A stretch of 64,000 nt of DNA from Promethearchaeota archaeon (GTDB lineage: Archaea > Asgardarchaeota > Lokiarchaeia > Sigyniarchaeales > SOKP01), in contig JAFGOA010000014.1 of the NCBI GenBank assembly GCA_016926735.1, positions 1 through 64,000 on the forward strand, given 5' to 3'. Below the pieces are notes generated by a model. It did not search any database. It was not told the origin of the DNA and saw only the letters and a list, made by a program, of their open reading frames with translations. Made by a program: the position numbers and the translations under genes. Positions 1-8,698 of this stretch are shown piece after piece (position 1 is the first letter of the stretch; each line of letters starts with the position of its first letter).

Positions 1-37
<37 letters not shown>

Positions 38-131
38 CTAAAGATCAAACCACTCTGGATAAATTTTTTGACTAAAAAAAAGGAATCAAAATTTAACAAT
101 ATATTATAGGAGACAAAAATTGGAGCAAGAA

Positions 132-1124
132 ATGATAAATATTGGTATAATTGGAGCAGGATCCATAGGAAGTTTATTTGGAGGATACATTGCAAATATT
201 AAATCAAAAAAAAAAAAAATATCTGTTTATATATTTGGGAGAAAAAGTCATATCGAAATAATTAATTTAAAAGGATTGAAATTAATAATCCCACCTTCTA
301 ATAAAATTACAATAAATAATTTAATTTCTTTTATAAATATAAAAGATTATATGGACCAATATTTAAAATACAACATAAAATTTGATTTTTTAATTCTTTC
401 TACTAAAGCATATGACATTGAAAAAACCCTACAAGAATTTTCAGCTCTATTAAAAAAAACGACTTTTCTTGTTCTATTGCAAAATGGCATTGGTAATGAA
501 ATTATAGCAAAGAAATTTATTTCAGAATCAAAAATAATCAGAATGATCACCTCTCATGGCGCAAATTTAATCCATCCTGGTAAAATTGTACATACAGGTA
601 CAGGATTTACAAAGATAGGATATCCTTTTAAAAAAAAAGTATTTGAAAAATTTGGAGAAGGACAAGCTATATTAAACCTAGAGCGATTTAAAAATTTATT
701 AGATTTAGCAGGGATAAATACAACTATTGTCCCAAATATCAATATAGAATGCTGGGAAAAAGCATTTATCAATATAGGAATAAATAGTATTGGCACTTTA
801 TGTCGATTGAAGAATGGAGCGTTATTAGAAAATCAAAATATAAAAAATCTTATGAAAGAAACAATATTAGAAGCAATAAAAGTTGCTAAATTAAAGAAAA
901 TAAATTTAAGCAATAATGATTTCGTTGAATCATGTTTCAATGTTGCTTTAATGACAAAGGATAACATTAATTCTATGTTACAAGATATTCTAAAAGGAAA
1001 AAAAACAGAAATAGATTTTCTAAATGGAAAAGTAGTACAATATGCAAATGAGTTGAATTTTCAAGTACCTATTAATGAATTATTGACATGGTTAATTAAA
1101 GGATTAGAACAGTCTAAAATTTAA
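132..1124 (+). CDS. panE: 2-dehydropantoate 2-reductase (ketopantoate reductase)
   Basis: This enzyme reduces ketopantoate to pantoate with NAD(P)H in the cytosol, an early step of coenzyme A synthesis. The N-terminus has a Rossmann dinucleotide-binding motif (GAGSIGSLFGG). An all-helical C-terminal half follows, with the conserved region around CWEKAFINIGINSIGTL. About 330 residues is normal for the ApbA/PanE family. The track starts at TTG 120, but ATG 132 puts the family-typical MINIGIIGAG at the N-terminus and has GGAG six bases upstream. TTG 120 also has an upstream GGAG, so the start is not settled. The gene converges on the acetyltransferase gene and overlaps its 3' end by four bases. 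A phosphopantoate-beta-alanine ligase of the same pathway lies 600 bases further on. Confidence 0.9.
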   Translation: MINIGIIGAGSIGSLFGGYIANIKSKKKKISVYIFGRKSHIEIINLKGLKLIIPPSNKITINNLISFINIKDYMDQYLKYNIKFDFLILSTKAYDIEKTLQEFSALLKKTTFLVLLQNGIGNEIIAKKFISESKIIRMITSHGANLIHPGKIVHTGTGFTKIGYPFKKKVFEKFGEGQAILNLERFKNLLDLAGINTTIVPNINIECWEKAFINIGINSIGTLCRLKNGALLENQNIKNLMKETILEAIKVAKLKKINLSNNDFVESCFNVALMTKDNINSMLQDILKGKKTEIDFLNGKVVQYANELNFQVPINELLTWLIKGLEQSKI

Positions 1125-1660
1125 ATATTCTTTACTTTTTTTATCATAAAATAAGCATTTTCTCCATCTCTATAATACTTTTTTTTTATAGAATGAACTT
1201 TATAGTTAAATTTCTTATAAAGATTAATCGCTGGATAATTTGATACTCTTACTTCAAGAACATATTCTGAGATATCCTCTTTTAATACTGCGGGCATACT
1301 TTCATTTAAAAGTGCTGTAGATACACCTTTTCGTCTATTATCTTCAGATACAGCAATAGAAACCAGATGTGCTTTATTAATTAATTTTAAATTATTTAAA
1401 GATGGAACTTTTTCTATTCTCCACATTATATATCCTATTATTTTTTTAGGATTATCTTTTTTGCAAGCAACGATAAATGATTCTGGAAAGTTATCTAAAA
1501 TACTTTTATAGAAAAAAAAAGGATAATCTTCTGGTAATTCTCTTTCATTAACCTCAATCACGCCCTCTAAATCCTCCAATGTACATCTTCTTATTAGAAA
1601 ATCAGGTCCTATATCTGATTTCATGTATGTACTTGGTTTTGCTTCTTTATCTGTCCCCAT
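1121..1660 (-). CDS. GNAT N-acetyltransferase, RimI/Ard1-like
   Basis: This is a GNAT-fold acetyltransferase of about 179 residues. The acetyl-CoA-binding segment is seen as VSIAVSEDNRRKGVSTALL (R/Q-x-x-G-x-A type loop). It is followed by LEVRVSNYPAINLYKKFNYK and a C-terminal YYRDGENAYFMIKK, both characteristic of RimI and the archaeal Ard1/NatA catalytic subunit. Archaeal members acetylate protein N-termini. There is an N-terminal extension of about 20 residues before FLIRRCTLEDLEGV, so a later start is possible. The gene is convergent with panE. Substrate choice cannot be read from the sequence. Confidence 0.85.
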   Translation of the reverse strand: MGTDKEAKPSTYMKSDIGPDFLIRRCTLEDLEGVIEVNERELPEDYPFFFYKSILDNFPESFIVACKKDNPKKIIGYIMWRIEKVPSLNNLKLINKAHLVSIAVSEDNRRKGVSTALLNESMPAVLKEDISEYVLEVRVSNYPAINLYKKFNYKVHSIKKKYYRDGENAYFMIKKVKNI

Positions 1661-1745
1661 CGCAATAAGTATCTTTAATTGAAATATAATAGAATAATAA
1701 TAATAAAAACTTTTAATCTTTTTTAAAAGATCCCATTAATAATGA

Positions 1746-2543
1746 TTAACTTTTGTTTAGGAGCTTTATTTTCTCTTTTTTAATATAATCTATTATCAAA
1801 TCTAAAGTTTTGCTTATATTGTCTTTGTTATTAAATTTATTGACAATTTTTTCAAGTTCTTCCATCTTTAAATTCTTAAGTTCTTGATAGAATTTTATCA
1901 TTAATGGAATTGTTCTTATAATATTGTCAACTATAGTAATATCTGCATTTAATGCTGTCCTGCTAATAGGATTAAGATCAATTGTGATAATTTTTTTCCC
2001 TAATTTTTTTAATGCTTCTGTTCTATCTCCATCTTCTAATGGAACCATTACTATATCGCTTATAAAAATTCCCTCAAGATCTACTTTTCTTCTATTACTT
2101 GATAATTCGTTTATCTCTACCATTTTTAAATCATCTTTTCCGAGTATTTTTAAAGCACCTGATTCTTCGAGTATTTTTGTGATAGCTTCAATTCTTCCTT
2201 CTTTTCTATAGAATAAATTAATTTCTAATGGAATATTCATTAAATTAGATAATTTAGATATCTGATGGGGAACAAGTGCAGCAATATTTCCATTTACACT
2301 TATTATTGGATGTTTGGCAATTAATAGCGCTGCAACCGATGCTTTTATTGCTTGGTATGCGACTTCACTTGTCTTTTCTCCAAGTATATAATCAAAACAT
2401 TCTCCTCTACCATGTGCTATAAGTCCAGCTTCCGCTACAACTAAATCTTTCATCCCTTCAATGATTTTATGTCTAAAATTTAGACTTTGGTATCTTGGAT
2501 GATCTCTTGGTATTTCATCATCATTGTTTTTATAATCAACCAA
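1746..2543 (-). CDS. 4-phosphopantoate--beta-alanine ligase
   Basis: This is the archaeal phosphopantothenate synthetase (formerly DUF137), which joins 4-phosphopantoate to beta-alanine using ATP. It replaces the bacterial PanC route in archaeal CoA synthesis. The N-terminal signature IPRDHPRYQSLNFRHKIIEG and the following GLIAHGRGECFDYILGEKT are typical of the family, as is the SVNGNIAAL segment. The length of 265 residues is normal. PanE at the left edge and an MfnA-type decarboxylase at 17.2-18.4 kb would supply the two halves of its substrate set. The gene is divergent from aRF1 with about 95 bases between them. Confidence 0.9.
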   Translation of the reverse strand: MVDYKNNDDEIPRDHPRYQSLNFRHKIIEGMKDLVVAEAGLIAHGRGECFDYILGEKTSEVAYQAIKASVAALLIAKHPIISVNGNIAALVPHQISKLSNLMNIPLEINLFYRKEGRIEAITKILEESGALKILGKDDLKMVEINELSSNRRKVDLEGIFISDIVMVPLEDGDRTEALKKLGKKIITIDLNPISRTALNADITIVDNIIRTIPLMIKFYQELKNLKMEELEKIVNKFNNKDNISKTLDLIIDYIKKEKIKLLNKS

Positions 2544-2639
2544 TCTGTCTCCCTAATTTCATTAGTATTTCAACTATAATTAGCAAAAATTAAGGAAAAA
2601 CTATTAATCTTTGGTATATTACTAATTTTGTAGATTATT

Positions 2640-3914
2640 ATGAGCCAAAATGTTGTAAAGAAAGGTATCGATTTAAAAAGATATAAAACAAAAAAATTAA
2701 TTGAAACACTAAAAGAAAAAAAAGGATTTCACACAGAATTAATTTCACTTTTTATACCACCTACCAGAAAAGTTTCGGATGTTACTGGTTATTTAAAAAA
2801 TGAAATAAGTGAAAGTCAGAACATTAAATCAAAATTAACAAGAAAAAATGTGTTAGATAGTATTTCTACTTTAATTGGACAATTAAAAAACATTAAAACA
2901 CTTCCTGAAAATGGATTAATTATGTTTTCAGGAGCTATTCCTCAAAATAATACTGCCGGTACTGAAAAAAATGAATTATATATCGTTGATCCTCCCGATG
3001 TTGTCAATACTTTTAAATACCATTGCGCTAGTGAATTTTTATTATGGCCTCTTGAAGATATGTTACAACCAAAAGCTTCTTATGGTTTAATAACCATTGG
3101 AAGACAAAATTCTGCTGTTGGTTATGTAAGAGGAAACAAAGTTGAGGTAGTTAGAGAATTTACTTCTGGTGTTCATAGTAAACATAGAGCTGGGGGGCAA
3201 TCTCAAAGAAGATACGAACGTGATATGGAAGAGAAGGAAAAAAATTTTTATAGAAGAATTTCTGAAGATATTAATAAAATTTTCTTAGATATGGATGATC
3301 TAAAAGGAATTTTTATTGGAGGTCCGGGATTTTCAAAAGAAAAATTTGTTAAAGATGATAATCTTGATTATCGTTTAAAAGATAAAATTATGGATACAAT
3401 AGATCTAGGATATGGTGGTGTTGAAGGAATAAGAGCATTACTGGAGCAAGTAAAAGAAAAAATTAAAGATACAAAATATGTTGAAGAAAAGCAAATTATG
3501 CAAAAATTCATGAAAGAAATCACAAATGATACAGGATTAGCAACATATGGTGTTGAAGAAGTGGAAAAAGCTCTAAATTACAGTGCTGTTGATACATTAA
3601 TTATTTCTGAAAAAATTGATCTTTATCGAACAAAATCAGAATGTTCTAATTGTGGCTATACTGAATATAAAATTGTTAAAGAAAATGAAATATCAAAAAC
3701 AGAGGAAATTATTGAAGAACAAAATTGCCCAAAATGTACTTCAAATACATTTGGAATGACGTCAAATAAATCTCTTATTGAAGAATTTGGAGAGATTGCT
3801 GAAAAAACAGGTTCTGATTTTGAGATTATATCAACAGAAACAGAAGAAGGTGAAACATTATTCAGTACTTTTGGAGGAATTGTGGCAATTTTACGATATA
3901 AATCAAATTATTAA
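2640..3914 (+). CDS. prf1: Peptide chain release factor aRF1
   Basis: This class I archaeal/eukaryotic release factor recognises all three stop codons and triggers peptidyl-tRNA hydrolysis on the ribosome. The N domain carries the NIKS stop-codon motif at residues 61-64. The middle domain carries the catalytic GGQ at residues 185-187 (AGGQSQRRYE). The C domain contains a zinc-ribbon-like CSNCGY...CPKC pair. At 424 residues it matches the archaeal family length. The ATG follows an AT-rich leader with no strong Shine-Dalgarno. The Get3-type ATPase gene lies about 80 bases downstream in the same direction. Confidence 0.96.
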   Translation: MSQNVVKKGIDLKRYKTKKLIETLKEKKGFHTELISLFIPPTRKVSDVTGYLKNEISESQNIKSKLTRKNVLDSISTLIGQLKNIKTLPENGLIMFSGAIPQNNTAGTEKNELYIVDPPDVVNTFKYHCASEFLLWPLEDMLQPKASYGLITIGRQNSAVGYVRGNKVEVVREFTSGVHSKHRAGGQSQRRYERDMEEKEKNFYRRISEDINKIFLDMDDLKGIFIGGPGFSKEKFVKDDNLDYRLKDKIMDTIDLGYGGVEGIRALLEQVKEKIKDTKYVEEKQIMQKFMKEITNDTGLATYGVEEVEKALNYSAVDTLIISEKIDLYRTKSECSNCGYTEYKIVKENEISKTEEIIEEQNCPKCTSNTFGMTSNKSLIEEFGEIAEKTGSDFEIISTETEEGETLFSTFGGIVAILRYKSNY

Positions 3915-3994
3915 AAGTAACTAATAAAAAAAATAATTAGTTTTTAAATATTATTTTCGAATATAAAAATAAAAGAATATATGTAGGTTTTTAA

Positions 3995-4975
3995 ATGGAA
4001 CTTAAAGAAGAATTATTGAAACTAAAATTTATTATGTTTGGTGGAAAAGGAGGGGTTGGAAAAACTAGCTGCGCTTCAAGTGCTGCTATCTGGGCCGCAG
4101 AAAATGGTAGAAATACTTTAATAATAAGTACAGACCCTGCACACTCTCTTGGTGATAGTTTAGGATTAGAGCTCCCTCCTGGTATTCCTACACCTGTAGA
4201 TCACATAAAAAATTTAACTGCTTTAGAGATTAATCCTAAAGCGAATATGGCGGATTTTAAAGGATTAACAAATATTAATCCAATGGAAGATCTAGAAATG
4301 GGGGGATTAGATGAAATGGGTATGTTTGGAGAAATTCAAGAATTATCGTCTATGAATCCTCCTGGTATTGATGAAGCTCTAGCATTTGGAAAAATATTAG
4401 AATTTATAGAAACAGAACATAATTTTGATTTAATAGTCTTTGATACAGCCCCTACGGGACATACATTAAGATTTTTATCTCTTCCAGAAACATTATCAGG
4501 ATGGATTGGAAAAATGCTAAAATTAAGAGTTAAATTGGGCAACTTTCTTGGTGTTTTTAAGAATTTTTTTAAGAAAGAAAAATCTGAAAAAGATAACTCA
4601 ATGGAGGTCTTAGAGCGTCTTAATAACTCTATATTAAATGCAAGAGACGATCTTATTAATCCAGAGATCACAAGTTTTGTTATTGTTATGATTCCAGAAG
4701 AAATGGCAATAGCAGAAACTGGGAGATTACTAAATCAGTTGATAAAATATAATATGTCAGTTTCAAATATGGTTATTAATCAAATCTTTCCAAAAAAGGA
4801 AGAATTATGTGATTTTTGTAAAAATCGAAGAAATATGCAAGAAAAACATATCAAAAGAATAATAGAGATATTTAAAGATAAAATGAATAAAAATATTATC
4901 CAAATCCCCTTATTTAATGATGAAGTAAGAAAATATGGAAAATTAAAAGAATTGGCAGATTATTTGATTCAATGA
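3995..4975 (+). CDS. get3: Get3/ArsA-type ATPase (TRC40 family)
   Basis: This is an ATPase of the Get3/ArsA family. Eukaryotic relatives deliver tail-anchored membrane proteins, and archaeal ones are thought to do likewise. The deviant P-loop GKGGVGKT is at residues 17-24 and the switch I region STDPAHSLGDSLG is present. So is the FDTAPTGHTLRFLSLPE signature. A C-terminal CxxC (C272 and C275, LCDFC) matches the zinc-binding dimer motif of Get3 rather than bacterial ArsA. The length of 326 residues is typical of a single-domain Get3. No ars genes are nearby, and the aRF1 neighbour fits a translation or targeting role. Confidence 0.92.
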   Translation: MELKEELLKLKFIMFGGKGGVGKTSCASSAAIWAAENGRNTLIISTDPAHSLGDSLGLELPPGIPTPVDHIKNLTALEINPKANMADFKGLTNINPMEDLEMGGLDEMGMFGEIQELSSMNPPGIDEALAFGKILEFIETEHNFDLIVFDTAPTGHTLRFLSLPETLSGWIGKMLKLRVKLGNFLGVFKNFFKKEKSEKDNSMEVLERLNNSILNARDDLINPEITSFVIVMIPEEMAIAETGRLLNQLIKYNMSVSNMVINQIFPKKEELCDFCKNRRNMQEKHIKRIIEIFKDKMNKNIIQIPLFNDEVRKYGKLKELADYLIQ

Positions 4976-4977
4976 TA

Positions 4978-5934
4978 TTAATCTATCATATCAATGATTT
5001 TACAGTAATTACATTTTTGATTATTATTTGCTGGATATCCACAAGTTTTACATTTTAATTCATTAGTCTTTTTTTTTCTATTTATTATTTCCAATAATTC
5101 TAAAAAACCATTAAGAAGATTGAATTCTATTTCTGGACTTTTTTTTTTTAGATTATTTATAAAATCGTATACTTTTGCCTTTAGTATAGAGGAATTATTT
5201 AGAAATGGACTTTCCGGTTCATAATATTCCAGATTTAATGACTTTAGATAAATTTCAATTTCTTCATGAGGTATTCTCATTAAAGGTAAAATTATTTTAA
5301 TATATTTATCGTTAAATACTTTATTTTGATAAAGATAATAATTTTCATTTAAATTAGGATTATTATATAGAAAATCTGCTAAATAATTAGCAGCCAAATC
5401 AGTTAAATTATGATTTATTGCTAAAACAGTTCCCTCCAATTTTAATGCTACGTAAATGAGTATTCTTTCTCTTAATATGGGATAAAAATCAAAAATTATA
5501 TTTTTAGATTTTATCGAATTCATTTTATCTACAATTTTTTCCATATTTTTACCTAAGACTTCTTTATAATTAACAATTTCATGCCGAATTTTATGATTTC
5601 TACAGAATTCTGCTGTTGCTTGTATTTTTTTATCATTATACGCATCAAATCCTTCTTCTATTGAAAGTGCTATTAGTGGATTAGAGTTATAAGTTCGTTT
5701 TTGTATTTTTACCAAATTGTATAACAATGCAACTGAATTTTTGTCTCCAGAAAATTCAACAATTATTTTATCTTTTGGATTTAACATATTAAACTTAGAA
5801 ATGGTATTATATATTATTTTCTCTAAGCTATTCTTCAAACAATTATAACATAAAAAATGACCAGAATGTCTTCTTAAATATATAGATATTTCATTTTTAC
5901 ATTGAGTACATTTTTTTTTTTCTATCAGATCCAT
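4978..5934 (-). CDS. TtuA/Ncs6-like PP-loop protein with degenerate PP-loop
   Basis: This resembles the tRNA 2-thiouridine family (TtuA/Ncs6). It has an N-terminal zinc finger (CTQC...CYNC, about residues 9-32), a PP-loop domain and a C-terminal zinc ribbon (CKTCGYPANNNQKCNYC). The nucleotide-binding loop reads FSGDKNS at residues 61-67 instead of the usual SGGKDS, so the second Gly and the Asp are both changed. The catalytic-cysteine neighbourhood also differs from typical members. It may be a diverged paralogue, possibly without ATP pyrophosphatase activity. The gene is convergent with get3, with only two bases between their ends. Confidence 0.75.
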   Translation of the reverse strand: MDLIEKKKCTQCKNEISIYLRRHSGHFLCYNCLKNSLEKIIYNTISKFNMLNPKDKIIVEFSGDKNSVALLYNLVKIQKRTYNSNPLIALSIEEGFDAYNDKKIQATAEFCRNHKIRHEIVNYKEVLGKNMEKIVDKMNSIKSKNIIFDFYPILRERILIYVALKLEGTVLAINHNLTDLAANYLADFLYNNPNLNENYYLYQNKVFNDKYIKIILPLMRIPHEEIEIYLKSLNLEYYEPESPFLNNSSILKAKVYDFINNLKKKSPEIEFNLLNGFLELLEIINRKKKTNELKCKTCGYPANNNQKCNYCKIIDMID

Positions 5935-5963
5935 AATAAAATTTATATTTCCTCGATTTTCTA

Positions 5964-7748
5964 TTAAATTGAAATTCCAAATAGTTTAAATCCATATTGT
6001 CCAAATAAAAATCCAAAATTTATAACAAAAAGTATTAACGTTATTAACCGTATCGTATTTAGTATCATTAACTTTTTTCTTTTCTTGTTATCATATATAT
6101 ATTCATAATTTATCTCTATCATTGTACCTTCTTTAAGTTGAGATTTTTCAAATATTTTTAATCTAACCGTAGATTTAAAACCATCTCCAATTCTATCGAA
6201 CAAATTATAATTATTTTCTCCTAAAATTATCTCATTTTTCAAATTTGGATTATTAATATCTATTGTCGTTAATTTAATTGAATTTATTTTTTCAATACGA
6301 TATTCTGATAGATCAATATCTTTTTCATCCTTTTTAAGATAAAATTTTTCAATTTTTTCTTTTTTATTCTTATAATCATAGCCTATTTTCGAATTAACAA
6401 GTTCTTTAACCATTCTATCTCCATCTGTAATAAATAGAGGCAAAAGATTAAACATTATTAGACCAATCGTTAGAATAAAAAACCAAGACAATTGTTTAGT
6501 AATTATTTCCGGAAATTCATTAGTAAAAAACATTCCTATGTTATTCTTATACATAAAAGAACCAATACTTTGAATTCCAATAAAAACACCCTCAAGTTTT
6601 AGATTTAAGGTGTAGTTAATTCCATTATTTGACATTAATTGTATTGATTCCAAATTATATTCTGTTAGTTTTTTTTCTAAAGTAATTCCCGCTGATTTAT
6701 TTATACTCAATCCTTCTATTTCAGTTATAATAATATTAATATATTGATTTGATGTATAATTATAAAAAATACTAATAGCAGTATCATTCAAATAACGATA
6801 TTCCACTCCAATATCATATCTTGGTCCTAATGTAATATTTTTTTTTGAATGAGTATTTGAATTTGAATTATATACTTTTAGATTAATTATATCCCCAACA
6901 GAACAATTAATTCCCTCAGTTTTATTTGAGAGAATAGAATTGATTGTTATTCCTTTATATTCATCTATACTGATATACTCATAACTACCTTCCTTTTTTA
7001 TAGCGTAAATATTATCATTATTTGTTAAATTTCCAAAATTAAAACCACCTTCTTCAAGAGTTAATACCTTTGTAATCTTTGAGGTTTTTGCATAGGACGC
7101 AGATATAATTGAAGGCGTGATTATAATACAAAGAAAAATAATAATTGCTGTAATAATATTAATATAGGCTCCTGCCGAACTAATTCTTAATCGAGTATTT
7201 CTAGAATATTTTTCAGAATATAATTCCTTCTCATCAACTTCAACAAAAGCTCCAAAACCAATTAAAAAAATAAATCCAAGTCCTACAACTCCTGTAGATT
7301 TTAAATCTACATTTTCTGCAGTTGCTGCTATTCCATGTGATAATTCATGAGTTGTATAAAGAAAAATAAGAGGTAAAATCCAATATAAAAATTCCATATT
7401 AAGCTCTTGGTTACTATTTGTTCCAATAGAAGGATTTGTAATATCTATAAAATAGGTAATTATATTACTAAACAACATCCAAAAAGAAAAGATCATAAAA
7501 CAAAATGAAAGAAAAACACCAATAGACCAAAAAACTCGCCAAAATCTTGGTGCTTTTTTTCCGATTCTTTGAATATATTTATTTAATCTCTTTGTTTTAA
7601 ATAAAGCTATTAATGGAAAAAACAAATAATAAGATTTTTTTTTATTTTTGAGTAGAATAATTAAAACACAAACAAGTATCCAAAAAAGGAGGGATACTAT
7701 AAACCAAGGACTTAAAATAAAAGCCTTTAATATCTCTAATAAAATCAT
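5964..7748 (-). CDS. M50 (site-2-protease-like) membrane metalloprotease
   Basis: This is a 594-residue multi-pass protein. The zinc-binding HELSH is at residues 134-138 inside a membrane segment, followed by GVVGLGFIFLIGFGAFVEVDEKEL. A second conserved element, NLLPLFITDGDRM, lies near residue 435 and corresponds to the N/LPxxxxDG motif that provides the third zinc ligand. Between them is a long soluble insert of about 220 residues, placed like the PDZ region of other S2P proteins. S2P proteases cut membrane proteins within the bilayer and often activate transcription factors. The C-terminus ends in another membrane segment. No obvious substrate gene is adjacent. Confidence 0.88.
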   Translation of the reverse strand: MILLEILKAFILSPWFIVSLLFWILVCVLIILLKNKKKSYYLFFPLIALFKTKRLNKYIQRIGKKAPRFWRVFWSIGVFLSFCFMIFSFWMLFSNIITYFIDITNPSIGTNSNQELNMEFLYWILPLIFLYTTHELSHGIAATAENVDLKSTGVVGLGFIFLIGFGAFVEVDEKELYSEKYSRNTRLRISSAGAYINIITAIIIFLCIIITPSIISASYAKTSKITKVLTLEEGGFNFGNLTNNDNIYAIKKEGSYEYISIDEYKGITINSILSNKTEGINCSVGDIINLKVYNSNSNTHSKKNITLGPRYDIGVEYRYLNDTAISIFYNYTSNQYINIIITEIEGLSINKSAGITLEKKLTEYNLESIQLMSNNGINYTLNLKLEGVFIGIQSIGSFMYKNNIGMFFTNEFPEIITKQLSWFFILTIGLIMFNLLPLFITDGDRMVKELVNSKIGYDYKNKKEKIEKFYLKKDEKDIDLSEYRIEKINSIKLTTIDINNPNLKNEIILGENNYNLFDRIGDGFKSTVRLKIFEKSQLKEGTMIEINYEYIYDNKKRKKLMILNTIRLITLILFVINFGFLFGQYGFKLFGISI

Positions 7749-7847
7749 CTATTCTTATTATATCCTAAAATTCTTAACATTCTAAATAAAGAGTAAAAAT
7801 TAAATTTAATTATTTTAGATATAGAATAATCTCATAGAAATTAATTA

Positions 7848-8276
7848 TTATATCTTACTCTTATTTTTTGATGAAATTGTTGAATATTGTATTTTCTCGT
7901 TTAATATGTGCTCTAAAAGTAATTTTAAAATTTCAGCTTCAGCATAGTTAAGTAGCTTTGAATAGTCTCCTATATTAATCCAGATTTTATTGGGTTTATT
8001 TTCATCCCAATTGAGATTGATTTTAGTCTCTAAACCTTTGTAAAAATGACTTGTTTCCCATTTTTTTTTTTTATGATTTAGAATAGAATTAAAAAAAATC
8101 AATTCTTCTAAAGAAAATTTAATTATTCTTCCTTCTCCATTACTTGGTTTTTCCCATCCTCCATCATATTTTCGTTTGATACATTGGAGATAGATAAAAG
8201 GTTCATATTTTGAACTACTGGTAATGATAATTGCAATGTTCTTTCCAAAAAAACTATATTTGTGAGAATTTGCCAT
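7848..8276 (-). CDS. Hypothetical protein, 142 aa
   Basis: I do not recognise this protein. It is soluble, without signal or membrane segments. Beta-strand-like stretches (NIAIIITSSSKYEPFIYLQCIKR, then GRIIKFSLEELIFFNSIL) alternate with a C-terminal helix (AEAEILKLLLEHIL). Conserved-looking Trp residues lie in GGWEKPSNGEGR and WDENKPNKIWINIGDY. The strand-helix pattern is compatible with a small nucleic-acid-binding (PC4/whirly-like) fold, but that is speculation. It sits between the M50 protease and the initiator tRNA, pointing left. Confidence 0.6.
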   Translation of the reverse strand: MANSHKYSFFGKNIAIIITSSSKYEPFIYLQCIKRKYDGGWEKPSNGEGRIIKFSLEELIFFNSILNHKKKKWETSHFYKGLETKINLNWDENKPNKIWINIGDYSKLLNYAEAEILKLLLEHILNEKIQYSTISSKNKSKI

Positions 8277-8390
8277 GTTGTTGAAAAGTATATGATTTCT
8301 GATTCTTGAATATTAATCTATTTCTATGTTAAAAAATATCACTATAATTTGAGAAAAGAATAAAAGAAATGTTTAATATAAGATCTTACA

Positions 8391-8400
8391 TATAAAAAAT
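8391..8400 (+). promoter_or_regulatory. Putative TATA box of initiator tRNA
   Basis: TATAAAAAAT lies about 38 bases before the tRNA 5' end, at a distance that fits an archaeal TATA box with a short leader. The whole region is AT-rich, so the call rests on position only. Confidence 0.4.
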
Positions 8401-8472
8401 AATAGATTTTTGTAGATTATTTTTTAATAGGAAGCGGGGTGGGCTAGCCTGGTTTATGCCGCAGGGCTCATA

Positions 8473-8502
8473 TATTGATAGTCATCCACTATTCTTTAAG
8501 AA
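8473..8502 (+). other. tRNA intron 1 (position 37/38)
   Basis: These 30 nt lie between anticodon-loop bases A37 and A38. The hairpin GATAGT-CATCC-ACTATT folds in the intron interior, as expected for a bulge-helix-bulge substrate of the archaeal splicing endonuclease. Confidence 0.8.
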
Positions 8503-8524
8503 ACCCTGAGAACATTGGTTCAAA

Positions 8525-8555
8525 AGTAGTAGACTGGTCTCCAGCAAACTGAAAA
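8525..8555 (+). other. tRNA intron 2 (T-loop)
   Basis: Thirty-one nucleotides in excess of a seven-base T-loop lie between T-stem halves ATTGG and CCAAT. Runs of A on both sides make the exact ends ambiguous by up to about three bases. The interior CTGG-TCT-CCAG hairpin flanked by AGT/ACT supports a folded intron. Confidence 0.75.
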
Positions 8556-8698
8556 TCCAATCCCCGCTATATTTTTCCTTCTTTTTATATTATTCCAAAT
8601 TAATAAAATTCATAATTTATTTCTAAATTAATAATTATGAATAAAAAATATCTAATAGTATAATATATAAAAAAAAGAAGAATCTAGGAAACGATAGA

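Larger units (their letters stand above)
8433..8569 (+). tRNA. Initiator tRNA-Met (CAT) with two introns
   Basis: The acceptor stem AGCGGGG (8433-8439) pairs with CCCCGCT (8562-8568), giving the A1-U72 pair of archaeal initiators. The D-arm keeps A14, G18, G19 and A21. The anticodon stem CAGGG/CCCTG has the three G-C pairs of initiators, with anticodon CAT at 8469-8471. Intron 1 (about 8473-8502, 30 nt) is at the canonical 37/38 site and contains a GATAGT/ACTATT hairpin. The T-stem ATTGG (8514-8518) pairs with CCAAT (8557-8561), but the sequence between is 38 nt instead of 7. A second intron of 31 nt therefore interrupts the T-loop, somewhere within 8522-8555. It holds a CTGG-TCT-CCAG hairpin. 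After removal, the tRNA is 76 nt with T-loop TTCAAAT. Confidence 0.9.

Noticed and set aside
4978-5934. Reading this gene as a plain tRNA lysidine synthetase (TilS)
   Set aside because: The zinc fingers at both ends and the length fit TtuA/Ncs6 better, and archaea use TiaS in place of TilS.
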